Shown here in pieces: positions 17,571 through 25,914 of a DNA stretch of 64,000 nucleotides (position 1 is its first letter; every line of letters begins with the position of its first letter). The notes under the pieces were generated by a model. The model worked only from the letters and a program-made list of their open reading frames with translations, was not told where the DNA came from and made no database searches. The position numbers and the translations under genes were made by a program. The stretch covers positions 372,001 through 436,000 of the forward strand of contig NZ_JAJIRO010000002.1 in NCBI RefSeq assembly GCF_025717535.1, written 5' to 3'. The stretch comes from Paucibacter sp. Y2R2-4 (GTDB lineage: Bacteria > Pseudomonadota > Gammaproteobacteria > Burkholderiales > Burkholderiaceae_C).

Positions 17571-18575
17571 CTAGTCCCGTTTCCGAAAGGCCAGCCAAGC
17601 CGCCACGGCGGTGAAGCAGAGCACGATCGCCGCAATGATGGCAAAGCCATGTGGATGGTCAGACAGCGGAATGCCGCCCACATTCATGCCAAACATGCCG
17701 GCCATGATGTTGATGGGCAGCGCCAGCACGGTCACCACCGTCAAGGTGAAAACGCTGCGGTTGGTCTGTTCGCCCACCTGAGCGGCCATTTCTTCTTGCA
17801 AGAGTTTGATGCGCTCTTGCAGCGCGGATAGATCCCGAATCACCAGCGAGAACTCCTCGGTCGCTTGGCGCAATTCGTCCAGATCATGCACAGCCACCCA
17901 GGGCGGCGGTTGCCGCAGCAAGCGGAACAAAGCGCCAGGCTCTGGCGCTAACAGTCTTTGCAAGCGCACCAGCACCCGGCGAAGCTGGCCCAGTTCACCG
18001 CGTTTCTTTTGCAAACGCCCGCCCAGCAAACCGTCTTCGATCTGATCCACCTGCAGCGTCGCCTCGCGCACGATGCGCACCAGCACATCGCCCTGGTCAT
18101 TCATCAAATGGTTCAGCAACTCAACGCTAGAGCCAAAGCAGGCGCCGTCTTTGACCGCTTGGCGCAGCCGATCGATGGAACGCAAAGGATGCGCGCGGGC
18201 GCTGACCAGCACCCGCTCGCTCACATTGACCCACAAGGTGGCAATCTCTGAGGGGTCAAAGGTGAACTCAAAGGCCACATCGTTGACGACGGCGATCAGG
18301 TTGTCGGACGCATCCTCAATGCGGGTGGAGCGCGAGCCCTCACGCAAGGCTTCAAAGAACTCCGGCGGCAGGCTCAAGTTCGCCTGCATCCACTTTTCAG
18401 CGGTGGTGTCGGTGAGATTGAAGTGCAGCCAAAGAAACTCTGGCCCAGTCGCTTCAGCGTTCTGGGCGAGCCACGCCATCGCCTCGGTCAAGCCGATCGC
18501 GCGGCCCTTTTGGCCCGGGGCCAGCACAAAGCCACAAATCAAGGCGTTGTCCGCCGCACCAAACACATAGTTCAT
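17571..18575 (-). CDS. ZntB/CorA-family metal transporter
   Basis: Inner-membrane divalent-metal channel of 334 residues. The long cytoplasmic N-terminal domain (about 1-270) contains WLHFNLTDTTAEKWM and the CorA-type helical funnel. Two C-terminal membrane helices follow: VFTLTVVTVLALPINIMAGM ending in the signature GMN (GMFGMNVGG), then FAIIAAIVLCFTAVAAWLAF. The short acidic/neutral loop (GGIPLSDHPHG) is closer to ZntB zinc transporters than to the CorA magnesium signature. GGGAGGG lies just before the ATG at 18575. It is transcribed alone. Confidence 0.88.
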   Translation of the reverse strand: MNYVFGAADNALICGFVLAPGQKGRAIGLTEAMAWLAQNAEATGPEFLWLHFNLTDTTAEKWMQANLSLPPEFFEALREGSRSTRIEDASDNLIAVVNDVAFEFTFDPSEIATLWVNVSERVLVSARAHPLRSIDRLRQAVKDGACFGSSVELLNHLMNDQGDVLVRIVREATLQVDQIEDGLLGGRLQKKRGELGQLRRVLVRLQRLLAPEPGALFRLLRQPPPWVAVHDLDELRQATEEFSLVIRDLSALQERIKLLQEEMAAQVGEQTNRSVFTLTVVTVLALPINIMAGMFGMNVGGIPLSDHPHGFAIIAAIVLCFTAVAAWLAFRKRD

Positions 18576-19138
18576 CGGAACCCTCCCCTACACACACCCC
18601 GCCCTGGCCTTCACGGACGCACGCACCGCAACTTTTCCGGAACCGGGGCGATTGTGATTCAGGAACAAGACAAGCTCTGCGACGGCTGATGAATATTCAC
18701 AGCTATGGCGCCCCTCAGCCCAGCCTTTTTACGACCGGCATACCGCGCAAAGTGAGGTTGTTGCCAAGTTGCCAAGAATTGCAGCCAGCTCAGAACAAAG
18801 CTTAGAAGGTGGACAGGTGCCGAGCGTCGCCGGGGGCATGATTCCGCTCCTGTCCCCCGCCGCTGCCTTTCAGGCATCGGCTCCTCCTTTACCTCGCGGA
18901 ACCACACCCCCGACGCCATTCGGCAGTTCCCGCGATTTGCGCCTGCGACGACTGAGCACGGACGTGCTGGATCAGGGCGCATGGGGGCTCTGTGGCGCGA
19001 GGTAAAGGAGGAGTCCCGGGCGTAGCCTGGGGCGGGGGACAGGAGCGACACAGAGCCCCCAAGTGGCCTGATCACCGCCAGCCTGAATGACGGCAGTACT
19101 CAAGCGCTTTTTAAATCAACACCCATGTGCCGGGTTAA
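18576..19138. other. Gene-poor intergenic region
   Basis: Between the divergent zntB-like start and the downstream end of the metalloprotease I find no convincing gene. The longest open frame (minus strand, 18659-19075) has a basic, low-similarity composition and crosses an inverted repeat, so it is not called. The region holds the nested repeat structure at 18846-19061 and presumably the zntB promoter. Confidence 0.6.
18846..19061. repeat. Nested inverted-repeat element
   Basis: Two related arms lie head to head. GCTCCTGTCCCCCGCC (18846-18861) and CTCCTCCTTTACCTCGCG (18881-18898) are matched in reverse complement by 19031-19046 and 18996-19013. The middles of the arms differ (19 and 17 bases), but each can form a small hairpin. 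The right arm is also enclosed by a perfect 13-bp inverted repeat, TGGGGGCTCTGTG at 18982-18994 and its complement at 19049-19061. It resembles a dispersed non-coding repeat or the two halves of a MITE-like element. No transposase is present. Confidence 0.7.
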
Positions 19139-19175
19139 GAAAAAAAGGCCGGCACCTTTCGGCACCGGCCTTCAT
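19139..19175 (-). terminator. Predicted Rho-independent terminator of the metalloprotease gene
   Basis: Read on the minus strand, an AAGGCCGG / CCGGCCTT stem (19145-19152 and 19165-19172) with a 12-base loop containing an inner CC/GG pair is followed by a run of U from the A tract at 19139-19146. It lies 21 bases beyond the stop codon. Confidence 0.65.
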
Positions 19176-19195
19176 TCAAGCAAAGCGCTGAGGCT

Positions 19196-21970
19196 TTAGC
19201 TGCGCTGCATATTCGCCTTCAGCACGGCGCTCAGCATGTCCAGGCTTTCGGCGAGGTGAGCGCGGGTTTCGACGCTCAGGCCGCCCTTGGCTGAAGCACT
19301 GCGCAGATCCGACTGCAGTTGCACTGCATGGAAGCGCACCATGGCGTAGGCATCGGCCAACAAGCCTGGGCCATTGCCGCGGGTCAGCACGCCTTGCAAA
19401 CGCTTCAGATGCTCGCGCTGCAGATTGCGGCGCATCGCGTCGATCTCTCCGCCAGTCTTGAGCTCGCTCCACACCGCGTTGTTCAGCGTGCCATAGACCT
19501 CAGACAACGACACCAATCCCTTGCGATCCTTCTCGCTGACATAGGCCGGCATGTCGATCAAACGACGTGCGGTGTTGCCCGACATCAAACGATCCAGCAC
19601 CGTGGTTTGCACCGCAGACACAGCGGCCGGAATCGACAGCTGGCCGCCGCGATCCCACTCGTTGTAGTCCAGCGTTTGCGAGGCCAGGAACTCGGGGCGG
19701 AAGCGGAAGGAGTTGGCCGACAAGAGACCGGTCGAGATGAACTTCAGAGCTTCGCGCTGACGTGCAGGATCGACGGCTTTGAAAGCCGGACGGTTGGTGG
19801 TGCCTGGGATGTCACGCACCGCGTGCATGCCGCCCACATACTTGCCCGCCAACTCGGCCGAACGCACCAGCTGACGGAAGCTCTCCACGATGGAGCGACG
19901 CTGACGCAGCGGATCGGTACCCGGCTCGGGCTTGCGGTCTTGCGCACGGGCCCAGACCTCTTGGCTCAAAGCCAGACGGCGCTTGAAGTAGGCCAGTGGG
20001 TCGTCGCCCAAATCGAAGCGGTTGCTGTCCGGGTCGAAGCCATCGTAAGTGCCGCCCACGCCAGCGTCGATATCGTCGGCATAAGCCAGCTGCGGCTCGG
20101 TGCTGCGCGCAGCAATCTTGGCCAATTCGGCCGCTTCGGTTTCAGGTGCCAGCGGCTTGTAGGCGTACTCGATCGCCCAGTAGTCATACGCACCCAGCAC
20201 GGTGTTGGTGTAGCTGCCTTGCGGCTCGCCCTTCAGCGCCAGGTTGTAGGCGTTGTAGTCCATCACCGAATTGGAGATGCCGTACTTCTCGGTGTAGGTC
20301 TTGTCGGCCAACTGCTTTTGCGTGACCGAGGTCGAGGCTTTGAAGTTGTGCTTCAAGCCCAGGGTGTGACCCACTTCGTGCGCGATCACGTCCTTGATGA
20401 CGGCCTGCACGAAGGCTTCGGCCTCAGGGCTGTCGGGCTCGATATCGCCGCGGCCTTCCAGCACGTCCAAGGCAAAGCCCATTTCGGAGGCGGCCTCGTG
20501 GGCGTAATTGCAGTAAGCGGCACCGTCATGGCTGTGGCGATTCAAGGGCGACAAGTTGCCTTGCGGCAGCGAGGCCGATTGAGCGCTGAGCGAGCCCAAG
20601 TCATTGACGATCATGCGGCGCGAACCACGTGCGAACACATCGCTCATGCCGATGTCGGCGTCGAGGATTTCACCGGTGCGCGGGTCGCTATGGCTGGGGC
20701 CAATGGCGAAGCCCACATCGGAGCCGACAAACCAGCGGATCGAGGCGTGACCCGAATCCATATTGTCCCAATCGGCATCGTCCGGCTGCTGCTTGGCCAC
20801 CACGGCGTTCTTGAAGCCGATCTTCTCGAAGGCCTTGTTCCACTCCAGAATGCCAGCCGCCACCGAGGCGCGGTACTTCTCGGGAATGTTCTTGTCCATC
20901 CAGTAGGTGATGGGCTTGAGCGGCTCGCTCAACTCAGCGGCCGGGTCTTGCTTCTCCAGGCGCCAGCGCTTGAGCAAATGCACGCGCACATTGGCCTTTT
21001 GGTCATCGCTGTAGTCCGAATAGGACTCCATGAAGTGACCCAAACGTGGGTCCAGCTTGCGGGTGGCCATCGGCAGGTCCGGCAGGGCCTGGAAGTTGTA
21101 GACAAAGCTGAAGAACATGCTGCGTGCATCCGGCAGCACTTGCGGCGGCGTGGGCACGGCCACCGGTGGGGGCACCAGCGGCGGCGCGGGGATGCGCGGC
21201 GTGGCGAAGTGCACGCGGGCGGTCAGGGTGCTGAGCTTGTCGTCGGCGCGGGCCGCTTCAAACGAAGAGTTGGCGCGGTCTGGCGCGTAAGGCAGGCGAT
21301 AGACCGCCTCCAGTCGCGTGGACAGGCCGGGGATGTCGTTCAAGAACATGCTGGCATCGACCAGCACCGACTTGCGCTCGGGATGCTCGGCGCTGGCCAC
21401 CGGGCCGGCTGCCAACAAGCTGGGCGAGAAGGCCTGCTCCACCGCGCGCTTGCCACCACCTTCGCCGCGGAAAGCGGTGTTCAAAGCGACCAGCTGAATC
21501 TGGTTGCCGACGCGGCGCCATTCGACCATTTGGTCCGCCACCATCTGGCTGGCGTAGAGGCCGCGCTCGCCGACCGAGCTGGCGATATTGACGGTGAACA
21601 AGAAGGGCTTGCCAATCATGGCCTTGGGCACTTCCAGCCAGACCTTTTCGTCCTTGCGCCAGATCGGGAACAAGCCCGCTTGCACCTTGGCGTCCTTGCT
21701 GACATCAGCAAAAGGCTTGGGCGCGCTTGGGTCGGCCGGGGGCTTAGGCGCGGCGGCCGAGGCGGCATTGGCCGGAGCCGATGCGGCGGCAGTGGCCGCG
21801 GGTTTGGCAGCGGCCGCATTGGCGGGGGCTGTGGTGCTGGCCGCGGCTGCGGCCGGAGCGGCACCTTCGGGCGTCGTCGTCGCACAAGCGCTCAACAGAG
21901 ACACGGCGGCGGCCACGGCCGACAAACTCAGGCGGCGTTGGCCGGCCGGGGAAACAAAGGTCAAACTCAT
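19196..21970 (-). CDS. Zinc-dependent metalloprotease lipoprotein (DUF5117/DUF5118 type)
   Basis: A large exported metalloprotease of 924 residues. The N-terminus is a lipoprotein signal with lipobox LSAC (Cys29), followed by an Ala/Pro-rich tether to about residue 90. DUF5117-like beta-rich sequence (about 100-400) leads to the catalytic HEVGHTLGLKH, giving zinc ligands His531, His535 and His541 with Glu532 as base, and a Met-turn candidate in SVMDYNAYN. The C-terminal part (about 650-924) is helical. It is probably anchored in the outer membrane or periplasm and acts on unknown proteins. It is a single gene with its own terminator. Confidence 0.9.
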   Translation of the reverse strand: MSLTFVSPAGQRRLSLSAVAAAVSLLSACATTTPEGAAPAAAAASTTAPANAAAAKPAATAAASAPANAASAAAPKPPADPSAPKPFADVSKDAKVQAGLFPIWRKDEKVWLEVPKAMIGKPFLFTVNIASSVGERGLYASQMVADQMVEWRRVGNQIQLVALNTAFRGEGGGKRAVEQAFSPSLLAAGPVASAEHPERKSVLVDASMFLNDIPGLSTRLEAVYRLPYAPDRANSSFEAARADDKLSTLTARVHFATPRIPAPPLVPPPVAVPTPPQVLPDARSMFFSFVYNFQALPDLPMATRKLDPRLGHFMESYSDYSDDQKANVRVHLLKRWRLEKQDPAAELSEPLKPITYWMDKNIPEKYRASVAAGILEWNKAFEKIGFKNAVVAKQQPDDADWDNMDSGHASIRWFVGSDVGFAIGPSHSDPRTGEILDADIGMSDVFARGSRRMIVNDLGSLSAQSASLPQGNLSPLNRHSHDGAAYCNYAHEAASEMGFALDVLEGRGDIEPDSPEAEAFVQAVIKDVIAHEVGHTLGLKHNFKASTSVTQKQLADKTYTEKYGISNSVMDYNAYNLALKGEPQGSYTNTVLGAYDYWAIEYAYKPLAPETEAAELAKIAARSTEPQLAYADDIDAGVGGTYDGFDPDSNRFDLGDDPLAYFKRRLALSQEVWARAQDRKPEPGTDPLRQRRSIVESFRQLVRSAELAGKYVGGMHAVRDIPGTTNRPAFKAVDPARQREALKFISTGLLSANSFRFRPEFLASQTLDYNEWDRGGQLSIPAAVSAVQTTVLDRLMSGNTARRLIDMPAYVSEKDRKGLVSLSEVYGTLNNAVWSELKTGGEIDAMRRNLQREHLKRLQGVLTRGNGPGLLADAYAMVRFHAVQLQSDLRSASAKGGLSVETRAHLAESLDMLSAVLKANMQRS

Positions 21971-22224
21971 TCAGACCATCCTGGGGCTATTGAACGGATC
22001 GGATGAGCGAGCGCGGGTGGCGCGTCGCTCGAAAAAATGTCCGGTCGGCGGCACAGGGCGGGTGGCCCAGTCTGCCAACAGGACGAGCAAATCATAAAGT
22101 CGGCAACTGTGACCGCGCGCGCGAAACCCGTCAATGCGAAGAGCCGCGTTTCAGACCCTGAACCCCGTGATTCGTCGCAAGTCGTCACAGCAGCCAGGGT
22201 TAACACGGAGCTAGACTGCGGCTC

Positions 22225-22854
22225 ATGAGTTCCATTCAAGACAGCTGCACCACCCATCTGCTTTATCTGCACGGCTTCCGCTCTTCGCCGCGCTCCGCCA
22301 AGGCACTGCGCATGCGTGAATGGGTGGCGCAGCACCGCCGCGATCTGGTCTTTGCCTGCCCGCAACTGCCACCCTCCCCGGCCGAGGCCATGGACTTGTT
22401 GGAGACGCTCACTCGCGATTGGCCCCACGACACCAGCGCTTTGATGGGCAGCTCGCTGGGCGGCTTTTACGCCACCGTGCTGGCCGAGTGGCCGCGCTTC
22501 CAACAAAGCCGCGCGGTGTTACTGAACCCGGCCGTCGATCCGGCCCGCGACCTCGAGAAACACATCGGCGAGCAAAGCTGCTGGCAAGACCCGCAGGACC
22601 GGTTTTTCTTTAAGGCCGAGTTCATCGAACAACTGCGGCAGATTCGAGTCCCGAACAGCAGCGCCCCGCAGCGCCTGCTGGCCGTGGTGGCCAAGGGCGA
22701 TGAAGTGCTGGACTGGCGCGAAATGCACGCCCGCTACCAAGCCGGCCGCATCTCGCTGCTGGAAGGCAGCGACCATGGCTTGAGCGACTTTGAGGACTAT
22801 CTGGCCGATCTCTGCCAATTCCTGCGCTTGCCCGTCCCACACCCGCAGCCTTGA
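22225..22854 (+). CDS. YqiA/YcfP-family alpha/beta-hydrolase (esterase)
   Basis: A 209-residue soluble hydrolase. LLYLHGFRSSPRSAKA provides the oxyanion region, LMGSSLGGFYATVLAE carries the nucleophile Ser (G-S-S-L-G-G), LLAVVAKGDEVLDWREM the acid and GSDHGLSDF the His. The sequence pattern matches the UPF0227 esterases that cleave short acyl or thioester substrates in vitro; the cellular substrate is unknown. It is divergent from the metalloprotease gene and 153 bases upstream of the MaoC-Pta gene. Confidence 0.9.
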   Translation: MSSIQDSCTTHLLYLHGFRSSPRSAKALRMREWVAQHRRDLVFACPQLPPSPAEAMDLLETLTRDWPHDTSALMGSSLGGFYATVLAEWPRFQQSRAVLLNPAVDPARDLEKHIGEQSCWQDPQDRFFFKAEFIEQLRQIRVPNSSAPQRLLAVVAKGDEVLDWREMHARYQAGRISLLEGSDHGLSDFEDYLADLCQFLRLPVPHPQP

Positions 22855-23007
22855 TCTCGCTCAAAGCCAGCGCAGATGCGCGCGCGGCCAGCGCTTCTCG
22901 TCATGTGACTGACATGCATTGATCTCATGCTCCAAGGCATGGCGTCGCCCCCGGCTCTTGCTCGCGAGAGTCGGCCTGGCGCTTCATCCCACCTGGAGCC
23001 TGATCGC

Positions 23008-24408
23008 ATGAATGCACCCGATCTCTTGCGCAGCGACTGGATGCGCAACCGCACCTATGAGGAGTTAGCGCTGGGTCAAAGCGCACGCCTGGTACGCACC
23101 CTCCAGCCCACGGACATTCAAGCCTTTGCCTTGGTGTCGGGCGATGTGAACCCTGCCCACCTGGACGCCGAGTACGCCGAAGGCACGCGCTTTCACGGCG
23201 TGATTGCCCATGGCATGTGGGGCGCAGCGCTGATTTCCTCGGTGCTTGGCAATGAGTTCCCAGGGCCTGGCACCATCTATATGGAGCAAACCTTGCGCTT
23301 TGCGCGGCCGGTGCATGTGGGCGACACCTTGACCATTGTGCTGACGGTGATGGAGAAGCTCGACGACTCGGGCGTGGTCAAGCTCAGCTGCGAAGCCTGC
23401 AATCAAAAAGGCCAAACCGTCATCAGCGGCATGGCCACCGTGCTGGCGCCGCGCCACAAGATCGAGAGACCGCGCCCAGCGCTGCCGGTCATGCAGTTGT
23501 TCGACGCCGAAGCACGACTCGACGCATGGCTGAGCCAGATCAAATTGCCCGCGCCACTGCCCTGCGCCGTGGTCCACCCCTGCAATGCGGAAGCCCTGAG
23601 TGCAGCCTTGATGGCCCAGACGCGAGGCCTGATCGAGCCGCTGTTGCTCGGCCCCGAAACCCGCATTCGCGCCCTGGCCGACGAGCTAGGCCTGGACCTG
23701 CACGGCTGCCGCTTCATGCCCACGCCGCACAGCCATGCCGCCGCCGAACAGGCCTGCGCCATGGCGACTCAAGGCGAGCTGGCCCTGCTGATGCAAGGCA
23801 GCTTGTCCAGCGAAGAGCTGCTGCAAGCCTTGCAGGCCACACCCGCAAAGCCGAGTGGGCAGCGCTTGGCTCAGATCCAACGCTTTGACATCCCAACCTA
23901 TAGCAAGCCGCTTTTCATCGCCGATGTGGGCATCAATCTGCATCCCAACTTGGAAGCCAAGGCCGACATCCTGCGCCACGCCATCACCCTCGCCCATGCA
24001 ACCGGTTTGGCCCAGCCCAAGGTGGCGCTCTTGTCGGCAGTGGAAACCGTGTCCGAGCGCATCGCCTCGACCCTGGACGCCGCGGCCCTATGCAAGATGG
24101 CTCAGCGTGGGCAGATCGAAGGCGCGCTTTTGGACGGGCCCTTGGCCTTTGACAATGCCATCAACCCGGAAGCCGCCCGGCTGCACGGCATGAACTCAGC
24201 CGTGGCCGGTGATGCGGACATCTTGCTGGTGCCGGATTTGGAGTCCGGCAGTCTCTTGGGTAAATTGCTGGAGTACATGGCCGGCGCTGTCAGTTGCAGT
24301 GTGCTGTTAGGCGCGGCGCAGCCGGTGGCCATGAATGGGCGCAGCGACAGTGCTCAAGCACGGCTGGGCTCGCTCGCTTTGGCTGCGCTCGCGGCCAGCC
24401 ACGGCTAG
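23008..24408 (+). CDS. Bifunctional enoyl-CoA hydratase/phosphate acetyltransferase (MaoC-Pta fusion)
   Basis: A 466-residue fusion. Residues 15-145 are a MaoC-like R-hydratase hot-dog domain with the catalytic pair Asp46 and His51 in SGDVNPAHLDAEYAEG, then HGVIAHGMWGAALIS. Residues 165-466 are a phosphate acetyl/butyryltransferase domain (VALLSAVETVSERI, GALLDGPLAFDNAI, LVPDLESGSLLGKLLEY, GAVSCSVLLGAAQPV). The fusion is found in other proteobacteria and is usually tied to acyl-CoA/acyl-phosphate conversion. The start at 23008 is chosen for the domain boundary, with GGAG 12 bases before. Its stop shares CTAG with the opposing gene. Confidence 0.92.
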   Translation: MNAPDLLRSDWMRNRTYEELALGQSARLVRTLQPTDIQAFALVSGDVNPAHLDAEYAEGTRFHGVIAHGMWGAALISSVLGNEFPGPGTIYMEQTLRFARPVHVGDTLTIVLTVMEKLDDSGVVKLSCEACNQKGQTVISGMATVLAPRHKIERPRPALPVMQLFDAEARLDAWLSQIKLPAPLPCAVVHPCNAEALSAALMAQTRGLIEPLLLGPETRIRALADELGLDLHGCRFMPTPHSHAAAEQACAMATQGELALLMQGSLSSEELLQALQATPAKPSGQRLAQIQRFDIPTYSKPLFIADVGINLHPNLEAKADILRHAITLAHATGLAQPKVALLSAVETVSERIASTLDAAALCKMAQRGQIEGALLDGPLAFDNAINPEAARLHGMNSAVAGDADILLVPDLESGSLLGKLLEYMAGAVSCSVLLGAAQPVAMNGRSDSAQARLGSLALAALAASHG

Positions 24409-25346
24409 TCCAGGCGAATCACCTCATCGCCGGCCTCGGCCTGGCAGCTCTGGGCAAGCGCTGGCCCCCAGCCGCGGCGCACCAGCACCTGCTGCTGGGT
24501 GTGGCAGAACTCGATGCGCTGGGCACCTGGAATGGCGGTCTGAACAAAGGCTTCAATGGCGGCCGGCATGCTGACGCGATAGCGGCCGGCCTGCTGATCG
24601 GTGCCGGGGTGATCATCGTTATGCACCCAGGGAATCGCCGCCGCGGCGGCCCAAAGCAAGGGCTGAAAACCCAGATCAAAAGTGGCCGGCTGGTAGGCCT
24701 TCGCTTGCAACCAGCCCTGGGCCTGCGCTCGCAAATCCTGCGTCGCCTGCCCCGACCCTTCTATCGACCCAGCCAAGCCACCAAAAACACTGGCCAGCAA
24801 CTCCACCACCCACTGATTGCAGTTTTGATAGCGGGTGCTGAAAGCATAGGCATTGGCGCTGTAGTCGGGGGCCAGCAGGCTCAGCGCATGCCGGCGGTCC
24901 AGGGCCGCGCGCTCGATGTGCGCCGACTGCGGCTGCGGCAAAAGCAGCACCGACAGGAAAGCCACTTCTTTCGAATTGGCGCCCAAGAGGAAGCCGGACA
25001 AGCCCTGGTCATACAGGCGCGGCTGAGCCTGATCGCAGGCGTAATACAGCTGCCGCACCGACCAAGGCGTGTTCTCGCTCGCCTTCAGTGCAAAGCCGGC
25101 ATGCGAGTAGCGCATGCCAAAACGCCCGAGCTCGGTGCCAGCCCGGGCCACCAAGGCCACGCCATGGCCGCTACGATCGAGCTCGCTCTTGACCACCGCG
25201 GCAAATCTCAGCAATTTGTCTTGCTGACCCGCATCCAGCTGCGGCGGCTGCTCACAAAATCGCAGTCCGCCGGCCAAGGCTCCAGCGGAGCTTGCGCTCA
25301 ACAAGAGCGCAACACAGGCCCGCACCGGCTGTGAAATGCCCCTCAC
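24405..25346 (-). CDS. DUF2145 family exported protein
   Basis: A 313-residue protein with a signal peptide (about 1-26, VRACVALLLSASSAGALAGG). It matches the DUF2145 family through SGHGVALVARAGTELGRFGM, RYSHAGFALK, VRQLYYACDQ and YQNCNQWVVELLA. The conserved His and Cys-Asn-Gln residues resemble a papain-like/NlpC-type arrangement (YSHAGF and YQNCNQW), so a hydrolase role is possible but unproven. It starts with GTG directly after the stop of the preceding gene (no gap), so translation is probably coupled. The first Cys of the mature part is in RFCEQPP. Confidence 0.8.
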   Translation of the reverse strand: MRGISQPVRACVALLLSASSAGALAGGLRFCEQPPQLDAGQQDKLLRFAAVVKSELDRSGHGVALVARAGTELGRFGMRYSHAGFALKASENTPWSVRQLYYACDQAQPRLYDQGLSGFLLGANSKEVAFLSVLLLPQPQSAHIERAALDRRHALSLLAPDYSANAYAFSTRYQNCNQWVVELLASVFGGLAGSIEGSGQATQDLRAQAQGWLQAKAYQPATFDLGFQPLLWAAAAAIPWVHNDDHPGTDQQAGRYRVSMPAAIEAFVQTAIPGAQRIEFCHTQQQVLVRRGWGPALAQSCQAEAGDEVIRLD

Positions 25347-25847
25347 TCAGAGCACGAGGCTCTGGCTGTTCAGTTCGCGGTACCACTCGTCGGTCAAGAC
25401 CAGGAAGAAGGCTTGTTTGGTCTTGTGGTCGGCAAACTCCAGGCCGTAAGCGTGTTCGCGAGCGGTGACCATTTGGCCGGTGCTCAGCCCGGTCTTCTCA
25501 AAAGTCTTCTGCGGCAGCACCAAGAAAGCCAGTTCCTGCGCTTGTCCTTGCGACGCTGCAGCTTGCAACTGCAGGCGCACCATACCGGCCTGGTCGGGCA
25601 CGGCCGCCACATCGATGATGCGGTAGTCACCCGCCGAAGCGGTCTTTTCATTGCTGGACGAAGCGCTGGATTGCTGCGAAGACTTGGAGCCGCTGCTGGC
25701 GGCGCTGCTGGCACCCTCGGCAGCCGACGAAGCGGTGGAGCTGGCAGCACCCGCTGGATTGGCCGTTAGGGCCAACAAACTCAGGCACAGGCTGGCAGCA
25801 GCCGAATGAACGTTCATGGCGTTCAAATTGATACGAGACTTCATCAT
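25347..25847 (-). CDS. Exported Ser/Ala-rich protein of unknown function
   Basis: A 166-residue protein with a signal peptide (to about residue 34, ending NPAGAAS). A Ser/Ala-rich low-complexity stretch follows (about 35-70), then a compact domain (about 75-166) with YRIIDVAAVPDQAGMVRLQL, LAFLVLPQKTFEK and KQAFFLVLTDEWYREL. I do not recognise the family. The start is the first of two adjacent ATG codons at 25847, with AGAAGG seven bases before. The open frame extends far upstream, but that part overlaps the PPDK-like gene and is not supported. The DUF2145 gene follows without a gap. Confidence 0.7.
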   Translation of the reverse strand: MMKSRINLNAMNVHSAAASLCLSLLALTANPAGAASSTASSAAEGASSAASSGSKSSQQSSASSSNEKTASAGDYRIIDVAAVPDQAGMVRLQLQAAASQGQAQELAFLVLPQKTFEKTGLSTGQMVTAREHAYGLEFADHKTKQAFFLVLTDEWYRELNSQSLVL

Positions 25848-25914
25848 CGTCAGGCCTTCTTCATGGGTGGATTGAGCGGCGGCAATGGTAGCAAGCCGGC
25901 AAGACACCCAGGTT

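Noticed and set aside
18659-19075. 138-residue open frame on the minus strand in the gap before the metalloprotease
   Set aside because: It crosses both arms of an inverted repeat, is Arg/Pro-rich, has no family match and no ribosome binding site.
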